Shown: positions 43,979-52,288 of the stretch, in pieces
How the letters are laid out: each line of letters begins with the position of its first letter
Position numbering within the stretch: the stretch's first letter is position 1
Source: JAKAGZ01 sp963783855
GTDB lineage: Bacteria; Bacteroidota; Ignavibacteria; Ignavibacteriales; Ignavibacteriaceae
Assembly (NCBI GenBank): GCA_963783855.1
Contig: CAWAPE010000005.1
Location: 558,001-622,000 of the forward strand
Length of the DNA: 64,000 bases
Direction: 5' to 3'
Notes under the pieces: generated by a model
The model's input: the letters and a program-made list of their open reading frames with translations, nothing else
What the model was told of the DNA's origin: nothing
Database searches by the model: none
Translations under genes and position numbers: made by a program

Positions 43979-45376
43979 TTAAGTTTTTACTCCTACTCTT
44001 TCAAGTTTTCCCCAAGTCATTTTGATTCCTAAAAACTCTTCTACAGTCGACATAAGTTTACAAACATCTATAATAAGGATGAAAAACATTCTATAAATAA
44101 GTGAATATCCCACAAGTCTAAACTCTTCTTTTTCCACAGCAATACAATATAGCGCGGTTACAAGATCAAGTAATGCAAGACCTGCCCACCAAAAGAAAAT
44201 CAAACTTGTGAAACCAAAAAAGATTGCCGCGATAATAAAGAATAGGTTTGTGGCAATATTCATAGCTGGCCAAATTAATGCTTCGAATGCCATAGTCCAT
44301 AGAATAAATGTATCACCAAAATTAATTGATGGATTCACCATTAATCTTTTATGTTTCCTTATAGCCTGAATAATTCCCCGCGTCCACCTGTATCTTTGTT
44401 TTAAAAGCTGATTTAGTTTTTCCGGTGCTTCAGTAAAAGATATAGAATTCGGTTCGTAATATACTCTCCAACCATCTGCTAGTATTTTTAATGTTAAATC
44501 AGCATCTTCCGCAAACGTTAGGCTAGAATAATATCCAGCACCCACAATTGCTTTTTTTCTAAAAAGCCCAATGGGTCCTGGAATAATATTTACCAAGTTA
44601 ATCAAACTCTGTGCGCTACGCCCTAGATTTAAACCTTCTATATATTCGAGCGCCTGAAGATCTGTATATAATTTCCCTCTATTTAAAACTTTTACGTTTC
44701 CTGCAACAGCACCAATTTCGGGATTCGTAAAATGACGAACCGCGACCTTAATTGAATCAGGAGAAAGTTGGCTATCCCCATCCATGCAAAGGACAAATTC
44801 TGCTTTTGAATATCTTATTCCAGCATTCAGAGCCTGTGATTTTCCTCCATTAGGTCTATTTATCAGCGAAACCTTAATATCATTGTGTAACCCTTTTTGA
44901 TAGCCAACTAATTTTTCAGCTACATTTTTAGTTTTATCAGTAGAGCCATCATTAACTATTATTATTTCATAATTTGAATAGTCAAGTGCAAGTAAGGACG
45001 AAACCGATTCTGCCACCACTTTCTCTTCATTATAAACTGGTATGATTATCGACAAAAATGGATAAAATCCACTTCCTGATTTATAGGTATATTCATTAAT
45101 ATAAAAATATGCTAGCACAAGAATAGCAAAATATCTGAATAGCAATACAAATAAAAATATAATAAGAGCAACAATTGTTGAGTACTCAATTAAAGAGGAG
45201 GTTGTTAAAATCGTTCTTGGCATTGAGTAAATAATTACAATAATGAGGATTAAAGAAATAACACCGGAAAATGCAATTCTACGAAGGTATTTTTTCCCAT
45301 TTTCCTGCTCAATATCATTATTATCAGCAGGGGGCAGGATAATTTCTGCTTTAATAGTTGACTGTCCGGTTTTCAT
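43979..45376 (-). CDS. Processive family 2 glycosyltransferase (PgaC/IcaA-like polysaccharide synthase)
   Basis: 465 residues. Two N-terminal helices (about 30-90) precede a cytosolic GT-A domain (about 105-340), followed by three or four C-terminal helices. Catalytic signatures are SIIIPVYNEEKVV, NDGSTD, the DxD motif in LCMDGDSQL, the base region TFAEDADLT, and the processive QxxRW motif as QRYRWTRG. Length and layout suit poly-N-acetylglucosamine-type synthases. Cellulose synthase BcsA is less likely because no PilZ domain is present. A near-consensus sigma-54 promoter lies about 30 bases upstream. Confidence 0.9.
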   Translation of the reverse strand: MKTGQSTIKAEIILPPADNNDIEQENGKKYLRRIAFSGVISLILIIVIIYSMPRTILTTSSLIEYSTIVALIIFLFVLLFRYFAILVLAYFYINEYTYKSGSGFYPFLSIIIPVYNEEKVVAESVSSLLALDYSNYEIIIVNDGSTDKTKNVAEKLVGYQKGLHNDIKVSLINRPNGGKSQALNAGIRYSKAEFVLCMDGDSQLSPDSIKVAVRHFTNPEIGAVAGNVKVLNRGKLYTDLQALEYIEGLNLGRSAQSLINLVNIIPGPIGLFRKKAIVGAGYYSSLTFAEDADLTLKILADGWRVYYEPNSISFTEAPEKLNQLLKQRYRWTRGIIQAIRKHKRLMVNPSINFGDTFILWTMAFEALIWPAMNIATNLFFIIAAIFFGFTSLIFFWWAGLALLDLVTALYCIAVEKEEFRLVGYSLIYRMFFILIIDVCKLMSTVEEFLGIKMTWGKLERVGVKT

Positions 45377-45405
45377 AATCTTTTAGTGCTTATTTATGCA
45401 TTATG

Positions 45406-45421
45406 GTCAAATTTGGTGCCA
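45406..45421 (-). promoter_or_regulatory. Near-consensus sigma-54 (-24/-12) promoter for the GT2 synthase operon
   Basis: Read on the minus strand the site is TGGCAC-CAAAT-TTGAC (45421 down to 45406). The -24 hexamer is perfect and the spacing is canonical. The -12 element has TTGA instead of TTGC, a single mismatch at an important base. Transcription would start near 45396, about 20 bases before the ATG at 45376. An NtrC-type activator is encoded at 36.2-37.5 kb. Confidence 0.5.
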
Positions 45422-45462
45422 TCAAAACATTACTAAATCCTTAAAAATAAGGCATTTCCGTA

Positions 45463-45484
45463 CTTAAACTTGTTACAGTTTAAG
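45463..45484. promoter_or_regulatory. Inverted repeat upstream of the sigma-54-like promoter
   Basis: CTTAAACT (45463-45470) and AGTTTAAG (45477-45484) form a perfect 8-bp dyad with a 6-base spacer. Its centre lies roughly 78 bases upstream of the predicted start of transcription, a usual distance for an enhancer-binding-protein site. No T-run follows on either strand. The remaining part of the 340-base gap (45377-45716) holds this dyad, the promoter, a terminator and a weak 64-codon frame that I do not credit. Confidence 0.4.
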
Positions 45485-45667
45485 ATATAAAAAAATGATG
45501 TATCATTATTATACAAGGCCTGCTTTTGTGACTTTTTGAAGTGTTTATGAAAAAAATATTTAGAATAATTAGATGTCCCATGTTTAGTATCATGATGAAA
45601 GCAAGGTTTTTGATATTGATTCTTCATGCCCAGAGCTGCAAATGTAATTTCACATTGAGTTTAAATA

Positions 45668-45697
45668 AAAAAAACAGCTTATAAAAAGCTGTTTTTT
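45668..45697 (-). terminator. Rho-independent terminator after the TPR/barrel gene
   Basis: AAAAACAGCTT (45670-45680) pairs with AAGCTGTTTTT (45686-45696). Both strands have T-runs after the stem, so it can act in either direction; it lies 20 bases beyond the stop of the TPR/barrel gene. It separates that transcript from the synthase operon. Confidence 0.8.
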
Positions 45698-45716
45698 ACC
45701 CTCTATAGCTATAATT

Positions 45717-48578
45717 TTAAAGTGACCAGTATACTGAGAGGTAGCTGGAAACAGAGTTATACCCGAAATTATTTTGTGCTGTGCTTCCAAACCTCAAACT
45801 ACCTTGGATTGAAAATGCGTTTGTCAGCCTTAAATTTGTAAGCCCATATATTTCGCGTATAATTGTATCTGAATTAGATATCATTCCTATTCTTCCCCCA
45901 ATAGTAACTGTTGCATTTTCATTTTTAAATAAGTCCCAGTCTGAATAAATACTGTGAGATGAAAAGCCCTGCGGGGAATAATATTCAGCAACTGTACGTG
46001 AAAAGCTTGAGGAATAATAATCATAACCTATTATTAATTCCGAATAGAAATATTTTCCGATTCTAAAATCAAAATTTAGTCCGCTGTTATCAAGTGGTAA
46101 CTTTAAATAACTAATATCCGATGAAATTCTTATTCCACTGGAATGAAGGTAGTTTGCGCTTACACCATATGTAGTAGCATACTGTCTAGTACCAACAAGG
46201 GTTGGTGAAAACACAACTAGGGCTGCGTCAGCTTTTGAATACGTAGCATTTATAGAATACAAATTGGGTTCTTCAATTCGGATATATCCATTAGCAATTG
46301 GTTTTGTATCATTATTTTCATAGTAAGAACTTCCAAAGCCCACTCCCATAGTTACATTAGGAGTTAATCTCAGACCAATATTCCACCTGATGTTATTATA
46401 ATTTGCAGACAGCGTATTGCTTTTTAATGTATTCCTAAATGCCTCAGCGCCAAGAGAGAGAAATTGAGTTACCCCCAGATCAATTCTTAATCCTTGTGTA
46501 AAATATTTAAAACCAAAGTTATCCCCGTAATAACTAGCATAAGGAGAAATCAAAGCATAGTATGGAAAAGTGTCCAATATACCGCTAAAACCTGTTACGG
46601 GTAGCCACCCTTTTCTCTGTACTATCATTGCCGTTTGTGAGGAGTCCAGGCTCATATTTTCAAGGATATTATTGTATGTATCTCTTGCATTGCTGTAATC
46701 TTTCATCCTGGCATATGAATCACCGAGATACATATTTACGTTAAAATCTTTTGGATTATCTTTCTGTAATTTTTCAAACGCTGCTAAGGCTTTTAAAGAA
46801 TCACCCATATAATAAAATGTTTTTGCTCTTTGTATTGCAACATCATTGTCATAATTTTGATTAAGGATTTCATCATACAACTGAATTGCTTTTTCATAAT
46901 GAAGAGCACATACATTTGCATCAGCATATTCCCGTGTTATTAGAATATTAGGCTGAGCCATTGCTATATATTCTTCATACTTAGACAGTGCTTCCTCGCA
47001 TTTATTATTATAAGCCAAATCTCTTGCTTCATACAATATTGCAAGTATTTTTTCCTGCTCGTACCTTGATTTCTGAAGTTCAAGATCATTTTGCAACTGA
47101 ATTACAATGTCATTACCCGGATCTATTGTTTTTATCTGGTCTATAAAAGTCTGTGAACTATCAAAGTTATTCTTTTGCATTTCAAGTGATGCTTTACCTA
47201 CCAGTGCATCAATATTATCAGGCTGATTTGAAAGTATGTTTTCTAGATAATTGTCCGCCAAATCAAGATCTCTATGTAACCACACTGCCATTTGTGCGCG
47301 AAGTAATTGATATTTTAGATTATCAGGTTTTTTTGCAAGTAATTCGTCAAGTAAAGGAATGGTCTTTTCAAATTCTCTGTCCCAGCTTAGTACTTGTGCA
47401 TATTTAAATAAAACATCATCATCATTAGGATAAAAAGAAAGATACTTTTCATAAAGAGGAATTGCATTATCATATTGTTCTAATCTTGAATAATAATCCG
47501 CAAGTTTAAGCATTACATCGGTATCACTTGGATTGGCAGCAAGTTTGGCTTTAAATTCTTCTATTTTCAGATTATAAACACTATCCTTGGAAGCTGTAAC
47601 ATTTGAAAGGTATTGTTGATATGTTTCAGCATTGGTAGTATCTTTTAATATTAATATTTTCAATTGGTCGCTTGCTTCCTGGTACCTGTTTGCCTTGACT
47701 AATTCCTTAACTAATCTAAACCTCACAACATTATTATATGGATTTCGTTTCAGTAATCTATAATCCCTGTCAATAGGATATTCATATCGTTTCGTGAGAC
47801 CATAATTATACTTAACCGAAGTATCATTTATAGTATAGATATAGCCTTTACCTCTGGCCTGATCAAGTCCATCAAGGGCTTCCTTAAAGTATGGTTTTAG
47901 AGCTAGAGCATGTTCAAATGCATCAATTGCAAGATGAGATTTTCCAAGCCACAATGAAAAATAACCAAACCTAGACCATAGCCTCTGATCATTTGGGTAT
48001 TTCTCTGTATATTTTTTTAGGATCGGCCAGCCTTTAGCTATCTGGCTATTCTTCGCAAGTATTTCAGAATAGCGTATTATTTCATCAGCAGATGCTTCTT
48101 CCATACCAAGATATTGATCATACCAGTCCTCAGCCAGATCCCAATCTCCAAGTCTCTTATAATCTTTACCAATTTCTAGATAATTAATAGCAATTCTAGG
48201 ATTAATTGCAATTTCTCTTTTATGTCCTTCAATATTATTATATAAAAGTGACTCCCAGGCAGCTGTTGCTCTTCTTAGGTTTGAATTATATTCTGAGTTG
48301 TCGGGCTCAAGCTTCAAAGCAGATTTATAATCATAAACCGCATTTTCATAATCTTTTCTTTTTTCATAGCAAATTCCCCTTAGATTAAAGCCAATAGCTT
48401 CCTGAGGACGTGCAGTTATAAACCGGTTTAAAAGGTCAATAGCTTCACCATATCTACCATACTGCATCTGCTGAAGACTCTGAGTTTTTAATGCATCAAC
48501 GTTTGACTGTGCTTTTATTACAGTTACTAATGATATTGTTAGAAAAAGAGCTATTGAAAAGATTAATCTATTTTTCAT
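45717..48578 (-). CDS. TPR-repeat outer-membrane exporter with C-terminal beta-barrel (PgaA/PelB/BcsC-like)
   Basis: 953 residues. A signal peptide covers 1-23 (IFSIALFLTISLVTVIKAQ). Residues about 25-680 consist of many TPR units (for example YGEAIDLLNRFITARPQEAIG, YENAVYDYKSALKLEPDN, YDNAIPLYEKYLSFYPNDDD, YSNARDTYNNIL). Residues about 690-953 alternate like beta strands, rich in Tyr/Ser/Gly, and end in SSYLSVYWSL, consistent with a YaiO-like barrel. Periplasmic TPR plus barrel is the layout of exporters for synthase-made polysaccharides. It follows the KaiC-like gene by 10 bases. Confidence 0.82.
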   Translation of the reverse strand: MKNRLIFSIALFLTISLVTVIKAQSNVDALKTQSLQQMQYGRYGEAIDLLNRFITARPQEAIGFNLRGICYEKRKDYENAVYDYKSALKLEPDNSEYNSNLRRATAAWESLLYNNIEGHKREIAINPRIAINYLEIGKDYKRLGDWDLAEDWYDQYLGMEEASADEIIRYSEILAKNSQIAKGWPILKKYTEKYPNDQRLWSRFGYFSLWLGKSHLAIDAFEHALALKPYFKEALDGLDQARGKGYIYTINDTSVKYNYGLTKRYEYPIDRDYRLLKRNPYNNVVRFRLVKELVKANRYQEASDQLKILILKDTTNAETYQQYLSNVTASKDSVYNLKIEEFKAKLAANPSDTDVMLKLADYYSRLEQYDNAIPLYEKYLSFYPNDDDVLFKYAQVLSWDREFEKTIPLLDELLAKKPDNLKYQLLRAQMAVWLHRDLDLADNYLENILSNQPDNIDALVGKASLEMQKNNFDSSQTFIDQIKTIDPGNDIVIQLQNDLELQKSRYEQEKILAILYEARDLAYNNKCEEALSKYEEYIAMAQPNILITREYADANVCALHYEKAIQLYDEILNQNYDNDVAIQRAKTFYYMGDSLKALAAFEKLQKDNPKDFNVNMYLGDSYARMKDYSNARDTYNNILENMSLDSSQTAMIVQRKGWLPVTGFSGILDTFPYYALISPYASYYGDNFGFKYFTQGLRIDLGVTQFLSLGAEAFRNTLKSNTLSANYNNIRWNIGLRLTPNVTMGVGFGSSYYENNDTKPIANGYIRIEEPNLYSINATYSKADAALVVFSPTLVGTRQYATTYGVSANYLHSSGIRISSDISYLKLPLDNSGLNFDFRIGKYFYSELIIGYDYYSSSFSRTVAEYYSPQGFSSHSIYSDWDLFKNENATVTIGGRIGMISNSDTIIREIYGLTNLRLTNAFSIQGSLRFGSTAQNNFGYNSVSSYLSVYWSL

Positions 48579-48588
48579 AGTTCTTATT

Positions 48589-49848
48589 TTATTGAATTTC
48601 TAGTTTGTTTTTATCCTGAGGTTCTTCGGATAATATTTTTTCAAAAATATCATCAGCATTTTTAACTGTTTCATCAACTTTTACTGCGCATACAGACATA
48701 TATTTTACAACTTCAACAAGATATTCTTTATTATGGCTTGGAAGATTTGATTTTATTCTGGCGATCAAACTTGCAATTCCTTTCCTATCTTCTTTAATTA
48801 ACAACACAATAACTTTATTATTAAGGACACAAATTTTATCTTTTTTATCAGTTGAAAGTCGTATAGCATTCTGTAGCTGTATTATAGTTAGAAGGCCTTT
48901 TTTTTCAGCTAGCGTGTCAAGGTGAAATGACAATATTGTAAAAACCTGCCCTGTACTATTAAACATTGCAATCTGATTATTCAAAATCAATTTAAAATCA
49001 TTTAGGCTGTAATAACTGTTGAACGCAGTTGTATCTATTGGAATATCCATATCTGCAAGCGATTTATATTTGGAAGGAATATTTTCGGGCTGTTCCATCT
49101 TATTTTCAGCTGTTTTAGTCCTAAGTATTGTATCAGTAGCTACAAAATCAACTGTAATTCCTTTATAAGGTTCTATCTGGTAATTAGATGTAAATTGACC
49201 TTCAGTGTGACCTATATTAGGATTAATGGTAATCTCCCCTGTTTTACTCATGCCGCTGGAATCTTCATATTTTTTTAGATATATCATTCCTGTAGATAAA
49301 GACGCAATTGAATCTACAATGGACTGAGTTGTTGGGGTAGCTGGATCACCTAAAAGGAACAAACTTGTTATTCCTGCTTCCTCTATTTCTTCACAGGTCC
49401 TTGAAAATGACTGCTGAAGAAGTCCCAGATCAAGAAAACCGACAAATGGTGTTAATTCATCAAAAACAATTTTATTAGGCTGATATTGTTTAACTACAGT
49501 AATGATATCGTTCATGTATTCAACTAAAAAATCATCCGGATTATTTACTTCATATAAATCTGATGGAGGTGCAACCCTTACAACTATAATTTGATTCTGG
49601 TTCATATAATTCTGGAGATCAAAATCTATTGATGCAGCTTGTATCATTAGATCTTTTGGCCGCATGCTTGTAAAGTAAAGGCAAATTTCTTTCTGTCTTG
49701 CACATTCCATAGCATATTGCAGGCTGAGTAATGTTTTTCCCGATTTGTGCGCGCCTAACAACAAATAAGTACCACCCCTGTAAAAACCGCCCCAAGCTCT
49801 ATCAACAAGAGGAATCCCAGATTGCAAAAGTTGTATTTTTTTGTCCAT
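48589..49848 (-). CDS. KaiC/RecA-like ATPase fused to a GGDEF-like domain lacking the signature
   Basis: 419 residues. The first 240 are a KaiC-type RecA fold: GIPLVDRAWGGFYRGGTYLLLG, Walker A GAHKSGKT (residues 32-39), and Walker B KIVFDE (D130-E131). Residues about 265-410 have the strand-helix order of a GGDEF domain (QVFTILSFHLDTLAE, ICVLNNKVIVLLIKEDRKGIASLIARIK, YMSVCAVKVDETVKNADDIFEKIL), but the GG(D/E)EF hairpin is replaced by LNNKVIV and no RxxD inhibitory site is evident. A catalytically dead nucleotide-sensing or dimerising role is inferred. It is first in a two-gene unit with the TPR/barrel exporter. Confidence 0.75.
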   Translation of the reverse strand: MDKKIQLLQSGIPLVDRAWGGFYRGGTYLLLGAHKSGKTLLSLQYAMECARQKEICLYFTSMRPKDLMIQAASIDFDLQNYMNQNQIIVVRVAPPSDLYEVNNPDDFLVEYMNDIITVVKQYQPNKIVFDELTPFVGFLDLGLLQQSFSRTCEEIEEAGITSLFLLGDPATPTTQSIVDSIASLSTGMIYLKKYEDSSGMSKTGEITINPNIGHTEGQFTSNYQIEPYKGITVDFVATDTILRTKTAENKMEQPENIPSKYKSLADMDIPIDTTAFNSYYSLNDFKLILNNQIAMFNSTGQVFTILSFHLDTLAEKKGLLTIIQLQNAIRLSTDKKDKICVLNNKVIVLLIKEDRKGIASLIARIKSNLPSHNKEYLVEVVKYMSVCAVKVDETVKNADDIFEKILSEEPQDKNKLEIQ

Positions 49849-49875
49849 AACTCAATCTTAATTTTCTTTTGGTGC

Positions 49876-49891
49876 AGCGAATTTTATGCCG
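49876..49891 (-). promoter_or_regulatory. Possible weak sigma-54 site upstream of the KaiC-like gene
   Basis: The minus strand reads CGGCAT-AAAAT-TCGCT (49891 down to 49876). The critical GG and GC pairs are 10 bases apart as in -24/-12 promoters, but the flanking bases match poorly. It lies about 30 bases before the ATG at 49848, the same geometry as the site before the GT2 synthase, which is the main reason to mention it. Confidence 0.22.
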
Positions 49892-50077
49892 AAGTTAATT
49901 CTTAAGGAAATGATGAAAAATGGAATAATTTGAGCAGTTTTTGGATTAAACAGAGACAAAGGGCGTTTTATATGTCTTATTTTGCAACAAATCTTTAGCA
50001 AAGTTTCCTTCATATCTATTTAGAAACAAAGCATTTCCAATAGATATTATAAAAGACAACATCAAAAAATCCTTCAA

Positions 50078-51742
50078 CTACCTAGTCGCCTTCCTGTTTG
50101 AATAAAAACCAAATACAAAAATTGCAGTAGCATTACAGCCAATAGTTGGTTCGTTGGTTATATAATCATTCATATCGTCATAATATTTTATATCGGGTGT
50201 ATTAAAATAATTATACTGATAATTAGTTCTTTTTATATCATAATCTTTTAATACATTTTCTGGTGCTGGCCCTGCAGTCAAAGCGCCGGGTAGATATCCA
50301 TTATTAAAATAAGCTATCTGGGAATGAAGATGTTTTGGAAAGACGGAACCTATGTTATAAATAAAGGAAATTCCCCAGGGATTTCTTCCAAGGACGTAAT
50401 CTCTTTCATAAACTGCGAGAGAATCAAAATCATTTTTGCGGGTTAATCTTTTATGTAGAATTTCCTGCAATGCAACACCCAGGAAAGAATTTGTTGTCCC
50501 CCACGTAAAAGCCATTCCTTCCTTAAAAACTGACTTATTCTTATATGCATTAAATGCCAATAAATTATTTAGGATATATTTACCAAAGCGTGGAATATAT
50601 TTAGCGATATTATAATCGGCCAAAGAATTTATATTACCCCAACTCCACCAATAATCTGAGCCTGCACTATCTCCATATATTGTTGCATCATCAAGATAAC
50701 TTTTATTGCGGGTAGTTTTATAAAGCTCAATAGCTCCAAGTGCTAATTTGCCCAGGAATCTGGAATCCTGATAAAATCCGGATTGGCTACTGTCAATGTC
50801 GGGTACCTTATTCCGAATTGAATATAAATTTTCAGCAGCATCAAGACATTTTTGGGAAAAATGATCTGCCTTAAATTCCTTTTTCCAAATTCTAGAAGCA
50901 AGTGACATAGCAGCAGAAAATATTCCAATTTGGTTTTTCCCAATTCCAACATAACCTGGTCTGTCATATCTGAGAGCATCATTTTTCGGAAGCCTCCAAC
51001 CAACTTCGTGATCGCGAAGGTCCTGTACCTGGGTTACTAATTTGTATTTGGCATAATTAGCACGGAGCATCCAGTCCAATCCAACTTTTGCTTCTTCAAG
51101 AATATCCGGGACACCATTATTGTTATCATCAAAACCAAACTTTTTATTATCGAACTCGTACGCAAACATCATCATATACGTTGTATAAGCCGTAGTGGAA
51201 AGAAATTTGATATAATCACCAGCATCATGCCATCCACCTGTCAGGTCAACCATCCCGCTGATAGTTGAATCACCTACAACCCTTGATACATCAGATAAGT
51301 GGCATGGTGCGTGCAGGATAGGATTTGTGGGGCCGCATCTTTGCACTTTGTAGAATAGCATCAATGAATCTACAACATTGTTGTAAATATCATTCCCTAT
51401 TTTAAATGGAGTTGATCTCCTTCCCCCCAACTCAACAACGTAACTTCCTTCTTCCTTAACTTTTGAAAAATCAAATGAATAGCAGTATTTGAATTTATCG
51501 TATTCATAAACAGAATCAATAAATTTTCCCTGGTAAATGTCCTTGCCACTCTTTATGTTTTTGATAACAAAATTAATATTTTCTATTGGACCTTCGGAAA
51601 AAGCCACTCCGGTTTTAAGATCCCCGGGCAAAAAGCCAAGCTGGTTAACTCTTATAAATACAGGATCATATTTTGTAGCTTCGCAATTAAAACTAGTGGA
51701 GGCTAGTAATATAACAACAAGTAATTGTACTAAGGAAATCAT
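50078..51742 (-). CDS. Glycoside hydrolase family 9 endoglucanase
   Basis: 554 residues. A signal peptide covers about 1-22. An N-terminal immunoglobulin-like domain, typical of GH9 subgroup enzymes, covers about 28-110 (VFIRVNQLGFLPGDLKTGVAF). The catalytic alpha/alpha barrel runs from about 115 to 548. Active-site signatures are intact: WHDAGDYIKF supplies the aspartates, FPKHLHSQIAYF the histidine region, and DYITNEPTIGCNATAIF the proton-donor glutamate. YVLGRNPWGISF is also family-typical. There is no carbohydrate-binding module or sorting domain. In this locus it may trim a beta-glucan-like exopolymer, as BcsZ does for cellulose; plant-polymer degradation is the alternative. Confidence 0.9.
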   Translation of the reverse strand: MISLVQLLVVILLASTSFNCEATKYDPVFIRVNQLGFLPGDLKTGVAFSEGPIENINFVIKNIKSGKDIYQGKFIDSVYEYDKFKYCYSFDFSKVKEEGSYVVELGGRRSTPFKIGNDIYNNVVDSLMLFYKVQRCGPTNPILHAPCHLSDVSRVVGDSTISGMVDLTGGWHDAGDYIKFLSTTAYTTYMMMFAYEFDNKKFGFDDNNNGVPDILEEAKVGLDWMLRANYAKYKLVTQVQDLRDHEVGWRLPKNDALRYDRPGYVGIGKNQIGIFSAAMSLASRIWKKEFKADHFSQKCLDAAENLYSIRNKVPDIDSSQSGFYQDSRFLGKLALGAIELYKTTRNKSYLDDATIYGDSAGSDYWWSWGNINSLADYNIAKYIPRFGKYILNNLLAFNAYKNKSVFKEGMAFTWGTTNSFLGVALQEILHKRLTRKNDFDSLAVYERDYVLGRNPWGISFIYNIGSVFPKHLHSQIAYFNNGYLPGALTAGPAPENVLKDYDIKRTNYQYNYFNTPDIKYYDDMNDYITNEPTIGCNATAIFVFGFYSNRKATR

Positions 51743-51832
51743 TTAGTATTTATTTAATTTAGAACTATGATAGTCTATTATACAAAAAGAATAAATTAAA
51801 AAAAATTTTTTGTGACAATATTCAGGTAAGAT

Positions 51833-52243
51833 TTAGTTTCGGGAAGAAATAATTTGGGTTACTTTATTCATAAAGTCTTCTTTATTTATCGGCTTAGGTA
51901 AATAATCATCCGCACCTTGAGATAAAAATTTCCTCTTATCAGTCTTCATAGCATAGGCAGTTACCACCAGTACAGGGATTTTTTTATCCTGGAAATTATT
52001 TCTAATCTCATCAAGAATTATGCTGCCGTTTATTTTACCCGGTAAATTTATATCAAGGATCAACAGATCGTATTCGTTTTCAGTTAAACGTTTTAATCCA
52101 CTGTCTCCAGTACTGCAAATATCTATTTCATATAATTCTCTTAAATAGACTTTATAAATAAGTTGTGTGTCCATATTATCTTCTATTAAAAGAATTCTTT
52201 TTTTTGTTTCAACGGATACTGCATCATTCATAGAAGCGCACAT
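51833..52243 (-). CDS. Stand-alone receiver-domain response regulator
   Basis: 136 residues, a single receiver domain with no output domain. The acidic pocket is LLIEDN, the phospho-acceptor Asp is in DLLILDINLPG near residue 62, threonine is in VVTAYA and lysine in LPKPI. The start may be the ATG at 52243 or the one at 52231. NMDTQLIYKVYLREL closely parallels DQVDSQILFKVQMKEL in the receiver of the hybrid kinase at 37.9-41.2 kb, so the two may belong to one phosphorelay. It lies upstream of the GH9 gene on the same strand. Confidence 0.88.
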   Translation of the reverse strand: MCASMNDAVSVETKKRILLIEDNMDTQLIYKVYLRELYEIDICSTGDSGLKRLTENEYDLLILDINLPGKINGSIILDEIRNNFQDKKIPVLVVTAYAMKTDKRKFLSQGADDYLPKPINKEDFMNKVTQIISSRN

Positions 52244-52288
52244 AAAATTATTGTTTCAAAAAAGAGAGCTTTAAGATCTATAATTTAC

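Noticed and set aside
43979..45376. Calling the GT2 enzyme cellulose synthase BcsA
   Set aside because: It has no PilZ domain and only 465 residues, and no BcsB-like gene is present. Layout fits PgaC/IcaA-type synthases better.
45433..45627. A 64-codon minus-strand frame between the GT2 and TPR-barrel genes
   Set aside because: Its composition (Lys, His, Asn, Phe) is what AT-rich noncoding DNA gives, and it overlaps the dyad upstream of the synthase promoter.
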